From positions 62,001 to 126,000 of the forward strand of contig NZ_LT670847.1 of NCBI RefSeq assembly GCF_900142895.1: a stretch of DNA of 64,000 nucleotides, written 5' to 3'. The notes under the pieces were generated by a model, which saw nothing but the letters and a program-made list of their open reading frames with translations, was not told the DNA's origin and did no database searches. Source of the DNA: Vreelandella subglaciescola. Its GTDB lineage: Bacteria; Pseudomonadota; Gammaproteobacteria; Pseudomonadales; Halomonadaceae. The number at the start of each line of letters is the position of its first letter. The first letter of the stretch is position 1. A program made the position numbers and the translations under genes. Shown one piece after another: positions 10,701 through 19,750 of this stretch.

Positions 10701-11224
10701 CCCATGGCGTAAAGATCGATCAAGGCGCCGCGCATGGCGTATTCGCCGGGCTCAAATACGGTTTCGACCGCGCGGTAGCCAGCGCGAGTCAACGCTTCAC
10801 GTAGCGGCTCGCGGTCAAGCGTATCGCCGGCGGCAAGCGTGAGTACGCGCCCGGCGATGTAGTCCACCGGCGGCAAACGCTGCATCAGCGTGTTGATGGG
10901 CACCAGCACAATGCCGTGAACGCCGCCCTGAAGCTTGCGCAGGGTGCGCAGCCTGGCCGAGACGATATCCTGATGCGGGGAAAAGCTGTCGTAAGGCAGC
11001 GTTTCCCAGTCGGGAAAGGGCAGCACCGGCACGTCGCTATAAAAAGCCAGGGTTTGCTCAAGGCGCTGAGCGCTTGCGGTGCTGGGTGTGATGACCAGCA
11101 GCGGAGCGTGCCTTGCGGCACGGGCCAGCGCCAACGCCGCGGCACTACCGGGCGGTGAGGTCCAGAAAAGCGTATCGCGGGTACCTTGGGGCGTGGGCGG
11201 TTCGAGCAGGGAAAAAGTCGGCAT
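7775..11224 (-). CDS. mfd: Transcription-repair coupling factor Mfd
   Basis: An ATP-dependent translocase that releases stalled RNA polymerase and recruits UvrA. The order is a UvrB-like N-terminal module, the RNA polymerase interaction region, the translocase motor with Walker A (GDVGFGKTEVAMR) and the DEEH box (IIDEEHRFGV), motif VI (QLRGRVGRS), and a C-terminal UvrA-binding domain. Starting at MPTFSLLEPP gives 1149 residues, close to the 1148 of E. coli, so I choose this start. An in-frame ATG 12 bases earlier (11236) and a longer frame up to 11308 are also open. No clear ribosome-binding site helps. The two nearby ATGs come from a perfect 12-bp duplication. Confidence 0.96.
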   Translation of the reverse strand: MPTFSLLEPPTPQGTRDTLFWTSPPGSAAALALARAARHAPLLVITPSTASAQRLEQTLAFYSDVPVLPFPDWETLPYDSFSPHQDIVSARLRTLRKLQGGVHGIVLVPINTLMQRLPPVDYIAGRVLTLAAGDTLDREPLREALTRAGYRAVETVFEPGEYAMRGALIDLYAMGMEQPIRIDLFDDEIDTLRYFDPGSQRSSEKVERVELLPAHEYSLSRSAIACFREQFETLFDVDPRQCPLYNDALKAIPSPGLEQYLPLFFEQTASLFEHLTDATHVALLPGVFNAAEQHWNAIEARYANLGVDPTRPLLPPHRAFWPVSDIFAAIKQRPRIELTDDTDHRHAQTPGAMPPPDVAINARSHTPLAALERFIAQQPDARILFVAESRGRREALEDLLAPLSLKLAHVERFADFIDGSQRFALTEGQVDAGLWLDAQNVVVITETELFGDVVRQSRRREKATDDNEFAVRHLSELKPGAPVVHQAHGVGRYQGLEALEAGGQASEFLALEYANGAKLYVPVDSLHLISRYSGADDEHAPLHKLGSDQWEKARKKAAEKIRDTAAELLDIYARREAQQGVVYDTPGDDYQRFSASFPFEETPDQEAAINAVVRDLTAPQPMDRVICGDVGFGKTEVAMRAAFLAVQSGRQVVVLVPTTLLARQHFENFRDRFADTAVNIGLLSRFTGGKGSSDALEKIKNGQTDIVIGTHKLLSKSVELPKMGLLIIDEEHRFGVTQKEKLKTLRAEVDILTLTATPIPRTLNMAMSGIRDLSIIATPPARRLSVKTFVQQRNDGVIKEALLREILRGGQVYFLHNEVKTIENAAEKIRELVPDARVVVAHGQLPERSLERVMSDFYHRRFNVLVCSTIIESGIDVPSANTILIERADKFGLAQLHQLRGRVGRSHHQAYAYLLTPPPKAMTRDAIKRLEAISASDDLGAGFTLASHDMEIRGAGELLGDEQSGQMETIGYTLYMEMLDRAVKAIRAGKTPNIDAPFDSGVEISLNLPALIPNDYIHDVQQRLVMYKRIANTTDDGELKELQVELIDRFGLLPAPLKHLMRQTRLRQRAEQLGIKRLEAGAARGRLIFDAKTRVDPMTLVSLIQRAPAEYRLDGSDTLRFTLPMESVDARFEQIEALLHTLNQKTAAA

Positions 11225-11243
11225 AGTCGATGGCATAGTCGAT
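11220..11243 (-). repeat. 12-bp perfect tandem duplication carrying the mfd start codon
   Basis: GGCATAGTCGAT occurs twice in a row. On the coding strand each copy contains an in-frame ATG, so the mfd leader reads S-T-M-P-S-T-M-P and has two equivalent candidate start codons 12 bases apart. Confidence 0.95.
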
Positions 11244-11500
11244 ATCGGTTTGCGCTGGAAAGGAAAGACGGGAAAGAAAGCCCTGATCATACACGATTGG
11301 CTGTTCAAGCATTGTGCAGCCGATCAGTCAGGCCCCGTTGTTTGGTAGATTCGTTAGCTGGCAGGCTCGTCAGCTGAGTAAAGCGTGGCTGTTGTAGCCC
11401 GCCTACAGCGGCTGCGACCATCCAGTGATTGCGGTACGGGCGTCAGGTCAGGATAATGCGGCGCACCAACTTCTTCCTTCATTACCCAGAGAGGTCGCAC

Positions 11501-12982
11501 GTGAGTCAGCCAACGCTTGATAATATTTTTCAGGAATGGCAGAGCAACGAAGCCCTTGCCGAGCAGATGATTCCGCTGGTGGGGCTGTTGTACCGTCAAA
11601 ATAACGTCGTGGCCACCATGTTCGGTCGTTCGCTGATCAAGCAGTCGGTGATCCGGATTCTGAAAGACCATCGCTTTGTGCGCGAAATCGAAGGCACCGA
11701 GCTTACCGTGGACGACACGCTCCCCATCATTCGGGCGATGGTTGAGCTCAATCTGGGGCCGGCTCACGTGGACGTGGGCAAGCTGGCGGTGCTGCTCAAG
11801 CGTCAGAGCATTGAAGAGCCGAGCGGCGCCGATGTGGAGACGTTCCTGCGTAAGGAATTGGGCGAAATAATTGATGGCTACCAGCCCGGCGTCAGCACCG
11901 GCGAGCCTCAGGACGTGGTGCTTTACGGCTTTGGCCGTATTGGCCGTCTCCTGACGCGGGTAATGATCGAGAAGGCCGGCGGCGGCAATTTACTGCGCCT
12001 GCGGGCGATCGTGGTGCGTGGTCGCGGCGATGTCGCCAAAGATCTTGAAAAACGCGCGAGCCTGTTGCGCCGTGACTCCGTGCACGGCCCGTTTGAAGGC
12101 ACCATCGACGTGGACGCCGAGGCGCGCACGTTGACCGTCAACGGCAACATGATTCAGGTGATCTACGCTGATTCACCGAGCGATATCGACTATACCGACT
12201 ACGGTATCGATAACGCCGTGATCGTGGATAACACCGGCATCTGGCGCGACGAGGCCGGCTTGGGTCAGCACCTTGAATGCCGCGGCGCGGCCAAGGCGCT
12301 GTTGACCGCACCGGGCAAGGGCGACATCAAAAATATCGTGTACGGCGTGAATCACGCTGATATCGGTGAGGAAGATCGTATTTTGTCGGCGGCCTCGTGC
12401 ACCACCAACGCGATTGTGCCGGTACTCAAGGTGTTGAACGACGAGTACGGCGTGGCCACTGGCCATGTGGAAACCGTGCACGCCTACACCAACGACCAGA
12501 ACCTGATCGATAACTATCATGCAGGCGATCGTCGCGGGCGCAGTGCGGCGCTCAACATGGTGCTGACCGAGACCGGCGCGGCCAAGGCCGTGGCCAAGGC
12601 GCTGCCCGAGCTTGACGGCAAGTTGACGGGTAACGCCATTCGCGTACCCACGCCTAACGTTTCCATGGCCATTCTCAACTTGACGCTTGAGAAGAGCACT
12701 GATGCCGAGTCGCTCAACGATTACCTGCGCGGCATGTCGATCCACTCGGCGTATCAGAAGCAGATCGACTTTGTTGATTCCGCGGAGGTGGTGTCGTCAG
12801 ATTTTGTGGGCAATCGCAAGGCCGGCATCGTTGATGCCAAGGCGACAATCGCCAACGGCAATCACGCGGTGGTCTACCTGTGGTATGACAACGAATTTGG
12901 CTATAGCTGCCAGGTCATTCGCCTGCTGCAGCATATTTCTCACGTCAATTTTTTGAAACTGCCCCACGAAAAAAATAGATAA
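11501..12982 (+). CDS. Glyceraldehyde-3-phosphate dehydrogenase-like protein with N-terminal extension
   Basis: It oxidises glyceraldehyde 3-phosphate or a related phosphosugar with NAD(P). An all-alpha N-terminal extension of about 125 residues precedes a complete GAPDH: nucleotide-binding loop YGFGRIGRLL, catalytic cysteine C300 in SAASCTTNAIVP, and C-terminal WYDNEFGYSCQV. The GTG at 11501 follows AGAGAGG at 6-7 bases and gives 493 residues, the size of the long Gap proteins next to mfd in Pseudomonas-type genomes. The upstream in-frame ATG lacks a ribosome-binding site. It is divergent from mfd and upstream of nqr. It is distinct from the roughly 335-residue glycolytic enzyme; the role of the extension is not known to me. 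Confidence 0.9.
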   Translation: MSQPTLDNIFQEWQSNEALAEQMIPLVGLLYRQNNVVATMFGRSLIKQSVIRILKDHRFVREIEGTELTVDDTLPIIRAMVELNLGPAHVDVGKLAVLLKRQSIEEPSGADVETFLRKELGEIIDGYQPGVSTGEPQDVVLYGFGRIGRLLTRVMIEKAGGGNLLRLRAIVVRGRGDVAKDLEKRASLLRRDSVHGPFEGTIDVDAEARTLTVNGNMIQVIYADSPSDIDYTDYGIDNAVIVDNTGIWRDEAGLGQHLECRGAAKALLTAPGKGDIKNIVYGVNHADIGEEDRILSAASCTTNAIVPVLKVLNDEYGVATGHVETVHAYTNDQNLIDNYHAGDRRGRSAALNMVLTETGAAKAVAKALPELDGKLTGNAIRVPTPNVSMAILNLTLEKSTDAESLNDYLRGMSIHSAYQKQIDFVDSAEVVSSDFVGNRKAGIVDAKATIANGNHAVVYLWYDNEFGYSCQVIRLLQHISHVNFLKLPHEKNR

Positions 12983-13011
12983 GGCGGCGCCAAGCGCTGC
13001 GCTGTCCCTTT

Positions 13012-13035
13012 AACGCCACCTTCGGGTGGCGTTTT
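13012..13035 (+). terminator. Terminator after the gap-like gene
   Basis: AACGCCACC, a TTCG tetraloop, and GGTGGCGTT running into a T stretch, 30 bases after the stop codon. Confidence 0.92.
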
Positions 13036-13104
13036 GCATGGATTTTTATTCGTACACGGACAAACGACGTGCGTATATACCACCTTTGGGAGACAGGACG
13101 GATG

Positions 13105-13133
13105 TGGCCATTGGCCGCGCTTATCTTTATAAT
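13105..13133 (+). promoter_or_regulatory. Sigma70-type promoter for the nqr operon
   Basis: A perfect -10 box TATAAT at 13128-13133 is preceded at exactly 17 bp by TGGCCA (4 of 6 matches to TTGACA). It lies between the upstream terminator and nqrA, implying an untranslated leader of about 120 nt. Confidence 0.62.
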
Positions 13134-13262
13134 ACGGTGGAATTTTGGGGTGGTTCGAGTACGCCTCGGGCCCGACTGGTAATAAACTACGCGGAAAATA
13201 AGAATTCGAACCCTTTCGAACCCCTTATCTTCGTATATCCGATCCATCAACTGGGCGAGACT

Positions 13263-14612
13263 ATGATCGAAGTCAAAAAAGGCCTGGATCTCCCCATCGC
13301 GGGGGCGCCGGAGCTGCGCATTGCGGATGCGCAGCCGGTGCGCCACGTGGCCATCCTGGGCACTGACTATGTCGGCATGAGGCCGACCATGGAAGTAAAG
13401 GTTGGGGATAAGGTCAAACTAGGCCAATTGCTTTTCACTGACAAGAAAATTGCGGGGGTTTGCTTCACGGCACCCGCGGCCGGTGAGGTTGTCGCTATTA
13501 ACCGCGGCGAAAAGCGTCGTTTGCTGTCTGTTGTGATCAAAGTCGATGAGAACGAAGAGGCCGTGTCTTTCACGGCACATGAGCGCAGTGCCATCGAGAG
13601 CCTGGAACGCCAGACGGTCGTTGACCAGCTGGTGGATTCCGGTCTCTGGACAGCGCTGCGCACGCGCCCGTTCTCGCGTACGCCGGCACCAGACAGCAAA
13701 CCTGCCGATATTTTCGTGACCGCCGTAGATACCCATCCGCTAAGCCCGGATCCTGCGGTGATCATCAACGAAGCGCCCGAGGCGTTTGAAGACGGGCTGA
13801 AGGTGCTGGCCCGCCTGACCGAAGGCAAGGTGTACTTGTGCACCGGAAAAGACGCTTCGATCCCCGGCGGTGATGTTAATGGCGTGACTTCGGAAGCTTT
13901 TTCCGGACCGCACCCGGCAGGGCTTGTCGGCACGCATATTCATCATTTGTCGCCGGTCGCCCTGCACAAGCACGTTTGGCATATCGGGTATCAGGACGTG
14001 ATTGCCATGGGCAAATTGTTTGCCGAGGGCAAGCTCGACGTCAGCCGCATCATGGCTGTCACCGGGCCGCGCGCTGAAAAACCGCGCCTGCTGCGCACTC
14101 GCGTTGGCGCCAACACCGATGAGCTTCTCGTCAACGAAGTTATTCAACCCGACGACACGCGGGTGATTTCCGGCTCGGTATTCTCCGGCTTTGCCGCCGA
14201 AGGCAACCTGAGCTATGCCGGGCGTTTTCACAACCAGTTCAGCCTGCTGGAAGAGGGCAACAAACGCCTCTTCATGGGCTGGCTGTCTCCGGGGAGTGAG
14301 CGCCACTCGGTGATGGGAATTTACCTGTCGAAGATTAAGGGGCTGAGCAACTACGCGCCGACGACCTCAACCAACGGGTCGGAGCGCGCCATGGTGCCGA
14401 TTGGCGCTTATGAGACGGTAATGCCGCTGGATATCATGCCGACTCAGCTGCTGCGTTCGCTGATCGTGGGCGACATTGAGGCTGCCATGCAGCTTGGGTG
14501 TCTGGAGCTGGATGAAGAGGATCTGGCGCTTTGCACGTACGCTTGCCCCGGCAAGTACGAGTACGGCCCCATCCTGCGTGACAACCTCACCATGATCGAG
14601 AAAGAGGCCTGA
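13263..14612 (+). CDS. nqrA: Na+-translocating NADH:quinone reductase subunit A
   Basis: The large peripheral subunit of Na+-NQR, which couples NADH oxidation and ubiquinone reduction to sodium export. It begins [14 protein letters not shown], the standard NqrA N-terminus, and contains [11 protein letters not shown] and the C-terminal [13 protein letters not shown]. At 449 residues it is close to the usual 446. The frame is open upstream, but the ATG at 13263 matches the family start. Its stop overlaps the nqrB start. This is the first gene of nqrABCDEF, consistent with a sodium-based bioenergetic system in a halophile. Confidence 0.97.
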   Translation: MIEVKKGLDLPIAGAPELRIADAQPVRHVAILGTDYVGMRPTMEVKVGDKVKLGQLLFTDKKIAGVCFTAPAAGEVVAINRGEKRRLLSVVIKVDENEEAVSFTAHERSAIESLERQTVVDQLVDSGLWTALRTRPFSRTPAPDSKPADIFVTAVDTHPLSPDPAVIINEAPEAFEDGLKVLARLTEGKVYLCTGKDASIPGGDVNGVTSEAFSGPHPAGLVGTHIHHLSPVALHKHVWHIGYQDVIAMGKLFAEGKLDVSRIMAVTGPRAEKPRLLRTRVGANTDELLVNEVIQPDDTRVISGSVFSGFAAEGNLSYAGRFHNQFSLLEEGNKRLFMGWLSPGSERHSVMGIYLSKIKGLSNYAPTTSTNGSERAMVPIGAYETVMPLDIMPTQLLRSLIVGDIEAAMQLGCLELDEEDLALCTYACPGKYEYGPILRDNLTMIEKEA

Positions 14613-15838
14613 TGATGGGTATTCGACAAACGCTCGATAATATCGAGCCGCATTTTCACAAGGGCGGCAAGTACGAAAAGTTCTACCCGCTGTTTGAAGC
14701 GGTAGACACGATGCTCTACACGCCGCCAAGTGTGACCAAGACGACCGCGCATATCCGCGACGGCATTGATCTCAAGCGCATGATGATCACTGTCTGGCTA
14801 TGCACCTTTCCGGCCATGTTCTTCGGTATGTGGAACGCAGGTTTTCAGGCCAACAGCGCTATCGACGCCGGCTCCGTTTCCATGGAGGGCTGGCGTGAAG
14901 CGCTGATGATGACGCTGTCTTCAGGGCACAACGCCGACAGCCTGTGGGCTAACCTTGTGCTCGGGGCGACCTACTTCGTGCCGATTTATTTCATCACTTT
15001 TGTGGTGGGTGGCTTTTGGGAAGTGCTGTTTGCGATGAAGCGCGGCCACGAGGTCAACGAAGGCTTCTTCGTCACCTCGATCCTGTTCGCGCTGATTCTG
15101 CCGGCAACGATTCCGCTGTGGCAGGTCGCACTGGGCATTACCTTTGGCGTGGTGATCGGCAAGGAAGTGTTTGGCGGTACCGGCAAGAACTTCCTGAACC
15201 CGGCGCTAACGGCTCGCGCGTTTTTGTATTTTGCCTACCCTGCGCAAATTTCCGGCGACTCGATCTGGGTAGCCGCTGACGGCTATACCGGCGCTACTGC
15301 GCTGTCTATGGCCTTTCAAAACGGCATGAATCAACTGACGTCTTCCGTCAGCTGGTGGGACGCGTTCTGGGGCTTTATTCCCGGCTCGGTCGGTGAAGTA
15401 TCCACCTTTGCTATCTTGCTCGGCGCTATCGTACTGCTATGGACGCGGATTGCCTCTTGGCGCATCATGCTTGGGGTGTGCTTGGGCATGATCGCGACGA
15501 GTACGCTGTTCAACCTGATTGGCTCTGATACCAACCCCATGTTTGCCATGCCTTGGTACTGGCACTTTGTGGTGGGCGGCTTTGCTTTCGGCATGGTGTT
15601 TATGGCGACCGACCCGGTGTCGGCCTCCATGACCAATCAGGGGCGTTGGATTTTCGGCGCCCTCATTGGCTTTATGACCGTGCTGATTCGTGTGGTAAAC
15701 CCGGCTTTCCCCGAGGGCATTATGTTGGCGATTCTATTTGCCAATCTGTTTGCGCCGCTGATTGACCATTTCTTTGTCCAGGCCAACATCAAACGTCGCG
15801 TCAAGCGCGTTGGCGTGCCGGCCGAGGAGACTGCTTGA
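14612..15838 (+). CDS. nqrB: Na+-NQR subunit B
   Basis: An integral membrane subunit with about ten membrane segments and part of the sodium and quinone path. The covalent FMN site is T229 in the motif TGAT (residues 226-229), equivalent to the flavinylated threonine of Vibrio NqrB. The start codon overlaps the nqrA stop (TGATG), and a second ATG directly follows, so either of two adjacent methionines could be used. At 408 residues it has the normal length. Flavinylation would need an ApbE-type transferase, which is not encoded in this window. Confidence 0.97.
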   Translation: MMGIRQTLDNIEPHFHKGGKYEKFYPLFEAVDTMLYTPPSVTKTTAHIRDGIDLKRMMITVWLCTFPAMFFGMWNAGFQANSAIDAGSVSMEGWREALMMTLSSGHNADSLWANLVLGATYFVPIYFITFVVGGFWEVLFAMKRGHEVNEGFFVTSILFALILPATIPLWQVALGITFGVVIGKEVFGGTGKNFLNPALTARAFLYFAYPAQISGDSIWVAADGYTGATALSMAFQNGMNQLTSSVSWWDAFWGFIPGSVGEVSTFAILLGAIVLLWTRIASWRIMLGVCLGMIATSTLFNLIGSDTNPMFAMPWYWHFVVGGFAFGMVFMATDPVSASMTNQGRWIFGALIGFMTVLIRVVNPAFPEGIMLAILFANLFAPLIDHFFVQANIKRRVKRVGVPAEETA

Positions 15839-16647
15839 TGGGTAATAACTCGACCAAAAAGACGCTGCTTGTGGCGTTTGTGCTGTGTATCGTCTGCTCC
15901 GTGATTGTCTCCACGGCGGCGGTAGCGCTGCGCCCACAGCAGCAGCTCAACCAAGAGCTGGATCGCAAGACCAACGTTCTTAACGTGGCCGGGTTCAACG
16001 AGCCGGGCATAGACGTGGAAAGCGTGTTTAGCGAGCAAATGAACGCGCGCGTGGTCGATATGCAAACCGGCGACTATACCGACGAGTTCGACCCTGAGAC
16101 CTTTGATAGCTTCGAAGCCGCTAGCGATCCGGCGACAGGCCGCACGCTCTCCGGTAAAACGGATATCGCCGGTCTCTCCCGCGTAGAAAACTACGCCACC
16201 GTGTACTTGGTAGGTGATCCTGATGATCCCGATCAGATTGTGCTGCCGATTCGTGGCCAGGGCCTGTGGGGGGTGATGCGCGGCTTCTTGTCGGTGAAGG
16301 GTGATGGCAATACCATTATCAGTATCACCTACTATGAGCTTAGCGAAACGCCGGGGCTGGGCGGTGAGGTGAATAATCCGCGCTGGCAGGCACTCTGGGA
16401 AGGCAAGAAAATCTACGACGACAAGGGCAGCTTGTCACCGGAGATTCACCTGTCTAAAAGTGCCAGCGGTGAACATGAAGTCGATGCACTGTCGGGCGCT
16501 ACGCTGACCAGTAACGGGGTGACGAACATGCTTCAGTTCTGGTTGAGCTCGGAAGGTTTCGGTGAATATCTGGCTAAGTTTCGCAGCGGCGTGAGCCAGA
16601 ATGAGGCGCAAAACGCCGACGGCGAACGTGAATTCGAAGGAGCCTAA
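15838..16647 (+). CDS. nqrC: Na+-NQR subunit C
   Basis: A single N-terminal membrane helix (residues about 8-28) is followed by a periplasmic FMN-binding domain. The FMN threonine is T222 in SGAT ([11 protein letters not shown]). The ATG at 15838 overlaps the nqrB stop as ATGA. The TTG three bases earlier is also open but is not needed. The product is 269 residues. It is translationally coupled to nqrB and followed by nqrD after 2 bases. Confidence 0.96.
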   Translation: MGNNSTKKTLLVAFVLCIVCSVIVSTAAVALRPQQQLNQELDRKTNVLNVAGFNEPGIDVESVFSEQMNARVVDMQTGDYTDEFDPETFDSFEAASDPATGRTLSGKTDIAGLSRVENYATVYLVGDPDDPDQIVLPIRGQGLWGVMRGFLSVKGDGNTIISITYYELSETPGLGGEVNNPRWQALWEGKKIYDDKGSLSPEIHLSKSASGEHEVDALSGATLTSNGVTNMLQFWLSSEGFGEYLAKFRSGVSQNEAQNADGEREFEGA

Positions 16648-16649
16648 CC

Positions 16650-17318
16650 ATGGCAGACGTCACTCCTAAAAGCGTCTTGTTGACGCCGATCTTTCAAAAC
16701 AACCCCATTGCGTTGCAAATTCTGGGGATCTGTTCTGCACTAGCGGTCACGACCAGCATGGGGCTCTCACTGGTAATGACATTCGCCGTTATCTTTGTGA
16801 CCTCGCTGTCGAGCTTCTTTGTCTCGCTGATTCGTAACCACATCCCGTCGTCGATCCGGATCATCGTGCAGATGACCATCATCGCGTCGCTGGTTATCGT
16901 GGTGGATCAGATCCTCAAGGCCTACGCCTATGAGATGTCCAAGCAGCTGTCGGTGTTTGTCGGCCTGATCATCACCAACTGCATCGTGATGGGGCGCGCC
17001 GAAGGCTTTGCGATGTCCAACTCGCCGGGGCTTTCGTTCCTCGACGGCGTGGGCAACGGCTTGGGCTATGGCTTCGTCCTTATGTTCGTGGGCTTTGTCC
17101 GCGAGCTTTTGGGCTCGGGTAGCGTCTTTGGCTTTACCGTACTGCAAACCGTGCAGGACGGCGGCTGGTATGTCGGTAACGGCTTGCTGCTGCTACCACC
17201 GTCGGCGTTCTTTGTTATCGGCCTGTTAATTTGGGTAATGCGTTCGATCAACCCCGATCAGGTTGAAGAGAACGAATTCCAGATGAAGGAAAACACTCAG
17301 CCGAAGGAGGCCGTGTAA
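16650..17318 (+). CDS. nqrD: Na+-NQR subunit D
   Basis: A membrane subunit with about six hydrophobic helices, a homologue of RnfE, which with NqrE forms the inverted pair that binds an intramembrane iron centre. The conserved half-motif [10 protein letters not shown], with its cysteine, is present. A GAAGGAGCC ribosome-binding site overlaps the end of nqrC. The product is 222 residues. It is followed by nqrE with a single-base gap. Confidence 0.96.
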   Translation: MADVTPKSVLLTPIFQNNPIALQILGICSALAVTTSMGLSLVMTFAVIFVTSLSSFFVSLIRNHIPSSIRIIVQMTIIASLVIVVDQILKAYAYEMSKQLSVFVGLIITNCIVMGRAEGFAMSNSPGLSFLDGVGNGLGYGFVLMFVGFVRELLGSGSVFGFTVLQTVQDGGWYVGNGLLLLPPSAFFVIGLLIWVMRSINPDQVEENEFQMKENTQPKEAV

Positions 17319-17319
17319 C

Positions 17320-17937
17320 ATGGAACATTATCTGAGCCTTTTGGCGAAAGCGATTTTCGTCGAGAATATGGCGTTGGCGTTCTTCCTTGGCATGTGTACG
17401 TTTCTCGCTGTGTCAAAGAAGGTGTCATCGGCGCTGGGGCTGGGTATTGCGGTGATTGTGGTGCTGTCGATCACCGTGCCGGTCAACAACCTGGTGTATA
17501 CCTATCTGCTGCAGGAAGGTGCGTTAACGTGGACAGGCATTTCCGGAACGGAGAACATTGATCTCTCGTTTCTGGGGCTTTTAAGCTATATCGGCGTGAT
17601 TGCTGCGCTTGTGCAGATCATGGAAATGTTTCTGGACAAGTACGTGCCCGCGCTTTACAACGCGCTGGGCGTGTTTCTGCCGCTGATTACCGTTAACTGT
17701 GCCATCTTGGGCGGTGTGCTGTTCATGGTGGAGCGCAAATACAACTTCGGCGAGTCCGTGGTGTATGGTTTTGGCGCAGGTGTAGGCTGGGCGTTGGCGA
17801 TTGCCGCGCTTGCCGGTATTCGCGAAAAGCTGAAGTACAGCGACGTGCCGGCCGGCCTTCAAGGGCTGGGTATTACCTTCCTCACGGTGGGGCTGATGTC
17901 GCTTGGCTTTATGTCTTTCTCGGGCATTCAGCTTTAA
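17320..17937 (+). CDS. nqrE: Na+-NQR subunit E
   Basis: A six-helix membrane subunit paralogous to NqrD (RnfA-like). The conserved cysteine motif VNCAILGG is present, and an AAGGAGG ribosome-binding site lies inside the end of nqrD. At 205 residues the length is normal. It is separated from nqrF by 70 bp that contain a strong GC hairpin without a T run. Confidence 0.96.
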   Translation: MEHYLSLLAKAIFVENMALAFFLGMCTFLAVSKKVSSALGLGIAVIVVLSITVPVNNLVYTYLLQEGALTWTGISGTENIDLSFLGLLSYIGVIAALVQIMEMFLDKYVPALYNALGVFLPLITVNCAILGGVLFMVERKYNFGESVVYGFGAGVGWALAIAALAGIREKLKYSDVPAGLQGLGITFLTVGLMSLGFMSFSGIQL

Positions 17938-17952
17938 CGCAGCGGTTTTTCT

Positions 17953-17972
17953 GGCGGCGCCAGGGCGCCGCC
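17953..17972 (+). other. Perfect GC-rich hairpin between nqrE and nqrF
   Basis: GGCGGCGCC, two bases, and GGCGCCGCC form a 9-bp perfect inverted repeat in the only sizeable gap inside the operon. There is no T run after it, so it looks like an RNA-stability or attenuation element and not a terminator. Confidence 0.55.
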
Positions 17973-18007
17973 GGAATCGGAACAACCTTCAGCAATAGGA
18001 AACCGAC

Positions 18008-19240
18008 ATGGTTGATATATTTGTCATCTTGCTCGGTGTTGTCATGTTCACGGTCATCGTCATCAGTTTGACGGTGATCATTCTGGCAGCCCGAAGCAGA
18101 CTGGTGAGCAGCGGAGACGTGACCATTGAGGTCAACGGCGACCCTGAGCACAAGTTAAGCACCCAGGCCGGCGGCAAGCTCTTGAATACGCTGGCGGCAA
18201 ACGGCATTTTCCTGTCGTCTGCCTGCGGCGGCGGCGGCTCCTGCGCGCAGTGTAAATGTCGCGTGGAAGAAGGCGGTGGCTCCATTCTGCCGACCGAAGA
18301 ATCCCACTTCACCATGCGCGAGAAAAAGCAGGGCTGGCGTCTTTCTTGCCAGGTGCCGGTGAAGCAGGACATGAAGATCGAAGTGCCTGAAGAGGTCTTC
18401 GGGGTGAAGAAGTGGGAATGTGAGGTTGTCGCCAACCATAACGTTGCTACTTTCATCAAGGAGCTTAATCTCAAGCTGCCCGAAGGCGAAGACGTCGCTT
18501 TCCGCGCCGGTGGCTATGTGCAGCTTGTCGCACCGCCCTACGATATCAAATTCGCTGACTTTGATATCGACGAAGACTACCAGGGCGATTGGAAGAAGTT
18601 TAACCTCTTCGATGTTGCGCATAAGAACAACGAGGAAGTCATCCGTGCCTATTCCATGGCTAACTACCCGGAAGAGAAGGGCATCCTCAAGTTCAACATT
18701 CGTGTGGCCACGCCGCCGCCGGGCACCAGCCACCCGCCGGGTCTGATGTCGACCTACGTGTTCAACATGAAGGTGGGCGACAAGGTGACGGTGATGGGGC
18801 CGTTCGGCGAGTTCTTTGCCAAGGACACCGATGCCGAAATGATCTTCATCGGCGGTGGCGCGGGTATGGCGCCGATGCGCAGCCATATCTTCGATCAGCT
18901 CAAGCGTCTTGATACCAAACGCAAGATCAGCTTCTGGTACGGTGCGCGTTCCTGGCGCGAGACCTTCTATAACGAAGAGTACGACAAGCTGGAAGATGAG
19001 CACGACAACTTTGAATGGCACCTGGCGCTGTCTGACCCGCAGGATGCCGACAACTGGGAAGGACCGACCGGTTTCATTCATAACGTGCTGTACGAAAACT
19101 ATCTGAAGGACCATCCGGCGCCGGAAGATTGCGAGTTCTACATGTGCGGGCCACCCATGATGAACGCCTCGGTCGTCAAGCTGCTGCTTGATCTTGGGGT
19201 AGAGCCGGAAAACATCATGCTGGATGATTTCGGCGGCTAG
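18008..19240 (+). CDS. nqrF: Na+-NQR subunit F, NADH-oxidising
   Basis: The electron entry subunit. An N-terminal membrane helix (residues about 3-27) precedes a 2Fe-2S ferredoxin domain with ligands in [12 protein letters not shown] and a later SCQVPV. An FAD-binding domain ([11 protein letters not shown]) and an NADH-binding domain ([27 protein letters not shown]) follow. At 410 residues it is standard. AGGAAACCG lies before the ATG. This is the last subunit gene and is followed by a terminator. Confidence 0.97.
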   Translation: MVDIFVILLGVVMFTVIVISLTVIILAARSRLVSSGDVTIEVNGDPEHKLSTQAGGKLLNTLAANGIFLSSACGGGGSCAQCKCRVEEGGGSILPTEESHFTMREKKQGWRLSCQVPVKQDMKIEVPEEVFGVKKWECEVVANHNVATFIKELNLKLPEGEDVAFRAGGYVQLVAPPYDIKFADFDIDEDYQGDWKKFNLFDVAHKNNEEVIRAYSMANYPEEKGILKFNIRVATPPPGTSHPPGLMSTYVFNMKVGDKVTVMGPFGEFFAKDTDAEMIFIGGGAGMAPMRSHIFDQLKRLDTKRKISFWYGARSWRETFYNEEYDKLEDEHDNFEWHLALSDPQDADNWEGPTGFIHNVLYENYLKDHPAPEDCEFYMCGPPMMNASVVKLLLDLGVEPENIMLDDFGG

Positions 19241-19271
19241 CGTATAAGTTATTATTTGTGCAAACGCCCGC

Positions 19272-19308
19272 GGGGCTGGCCGATGCGGTCAGCCCCGTTT
19301 GTGTTTTT
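19272..19308 (+). terminator. Terminator after nqrF
   Basis: GGGGCTGGCC and GGTCAGCCCC form a 10-bp stem with one G-T pair and a 5-base loop, followed by a T-rich tract (GTTTGTGTTTTT). It separates nqrF from nqrM. Confidence 0.75.
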
Positions 19309-19411
19309 GCCTGTACTTTATGATAATGGCACTTACGGATGGCGCCGTTGTCAATGAGGTAGACGGCCTGAGTGTTATGCTCATTACATCCGCGTCCAAG
19401 AGGTATTAGCA

Positions 19412-19672
19412 ATGACAATCTGGCTACTGGCATTAGGTTTCATGCTGTTGGTAATGACCGCAATGGCGGTCGGTGTGCTGATGGGGCGCAAGCCCATCGC
19501 CGGCTCCTGCGGCGGCTTGAATCAGCTGGGGTTGAAAGACGGCTGCGATATCTGCGGCGGCAAAGATGACGTTTGCGAAGAAGAAAACCGCAAGCGCCAA
19601 GGCGTTAGCGCCCGCCGGCAAAGTGATGAAGGTCGTGGAGCGGGGTTGGGCTATAACATTGCTCGCCGTTAG
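19412..19672 (+). CDS. nqrM: Na+-NQR maturation protein NqrM
   Basis: A small membrane protein needed to deliver iron to the NqrD/NqrE centre. The 86-residue product has one N-terminal membrane helix (residues 2-25). A cysteine cluster follows: SCGGLNQLGLKDGCDICGG and then VC, four to five cysteines as in the family. The basic C-terminal tail is soluble. It is placed after nqrF as in other species, but the apbE flavin transferase gene that commonly lies between them is absent and a terminator intervenes, so nqrM may have its own promoter. Confidence 0.9.
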   Translation: MTIWLLALGFMLLVMTAMAVGVLMGRKPIAGSCGGLNQLGLKDGCDICGGKDDVCEEENRKRQGVSARRQSDEGRGAGLGYNIARR

Positions 19673-19692
19673 ATGATCACCCGCTGCTATGC

Positions 19693-19727
19693 AAAAAAGC
19701 CCGAGCTATTACGCTCGGGCTTTTTTT
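19693..19727. terminator. Bidirectional terminator after nqrM
   Basis: AAAAAAGCCCGAGC, a 6-base loop, and its exact complement ending in seven T residues. It lies between converging nqrM and the peptidase gene. Confidence 0.95.
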
Positions 19728-19750
19728 GTAGCTGCACTTGTATGATAGCG

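Noticed and set aside
13026..13262. N-terminal extension of nqrA
   Set aside because: The segment holds a terminator and a perfect -10 box, and NqrA proteins start at [10 protein letters not shown].
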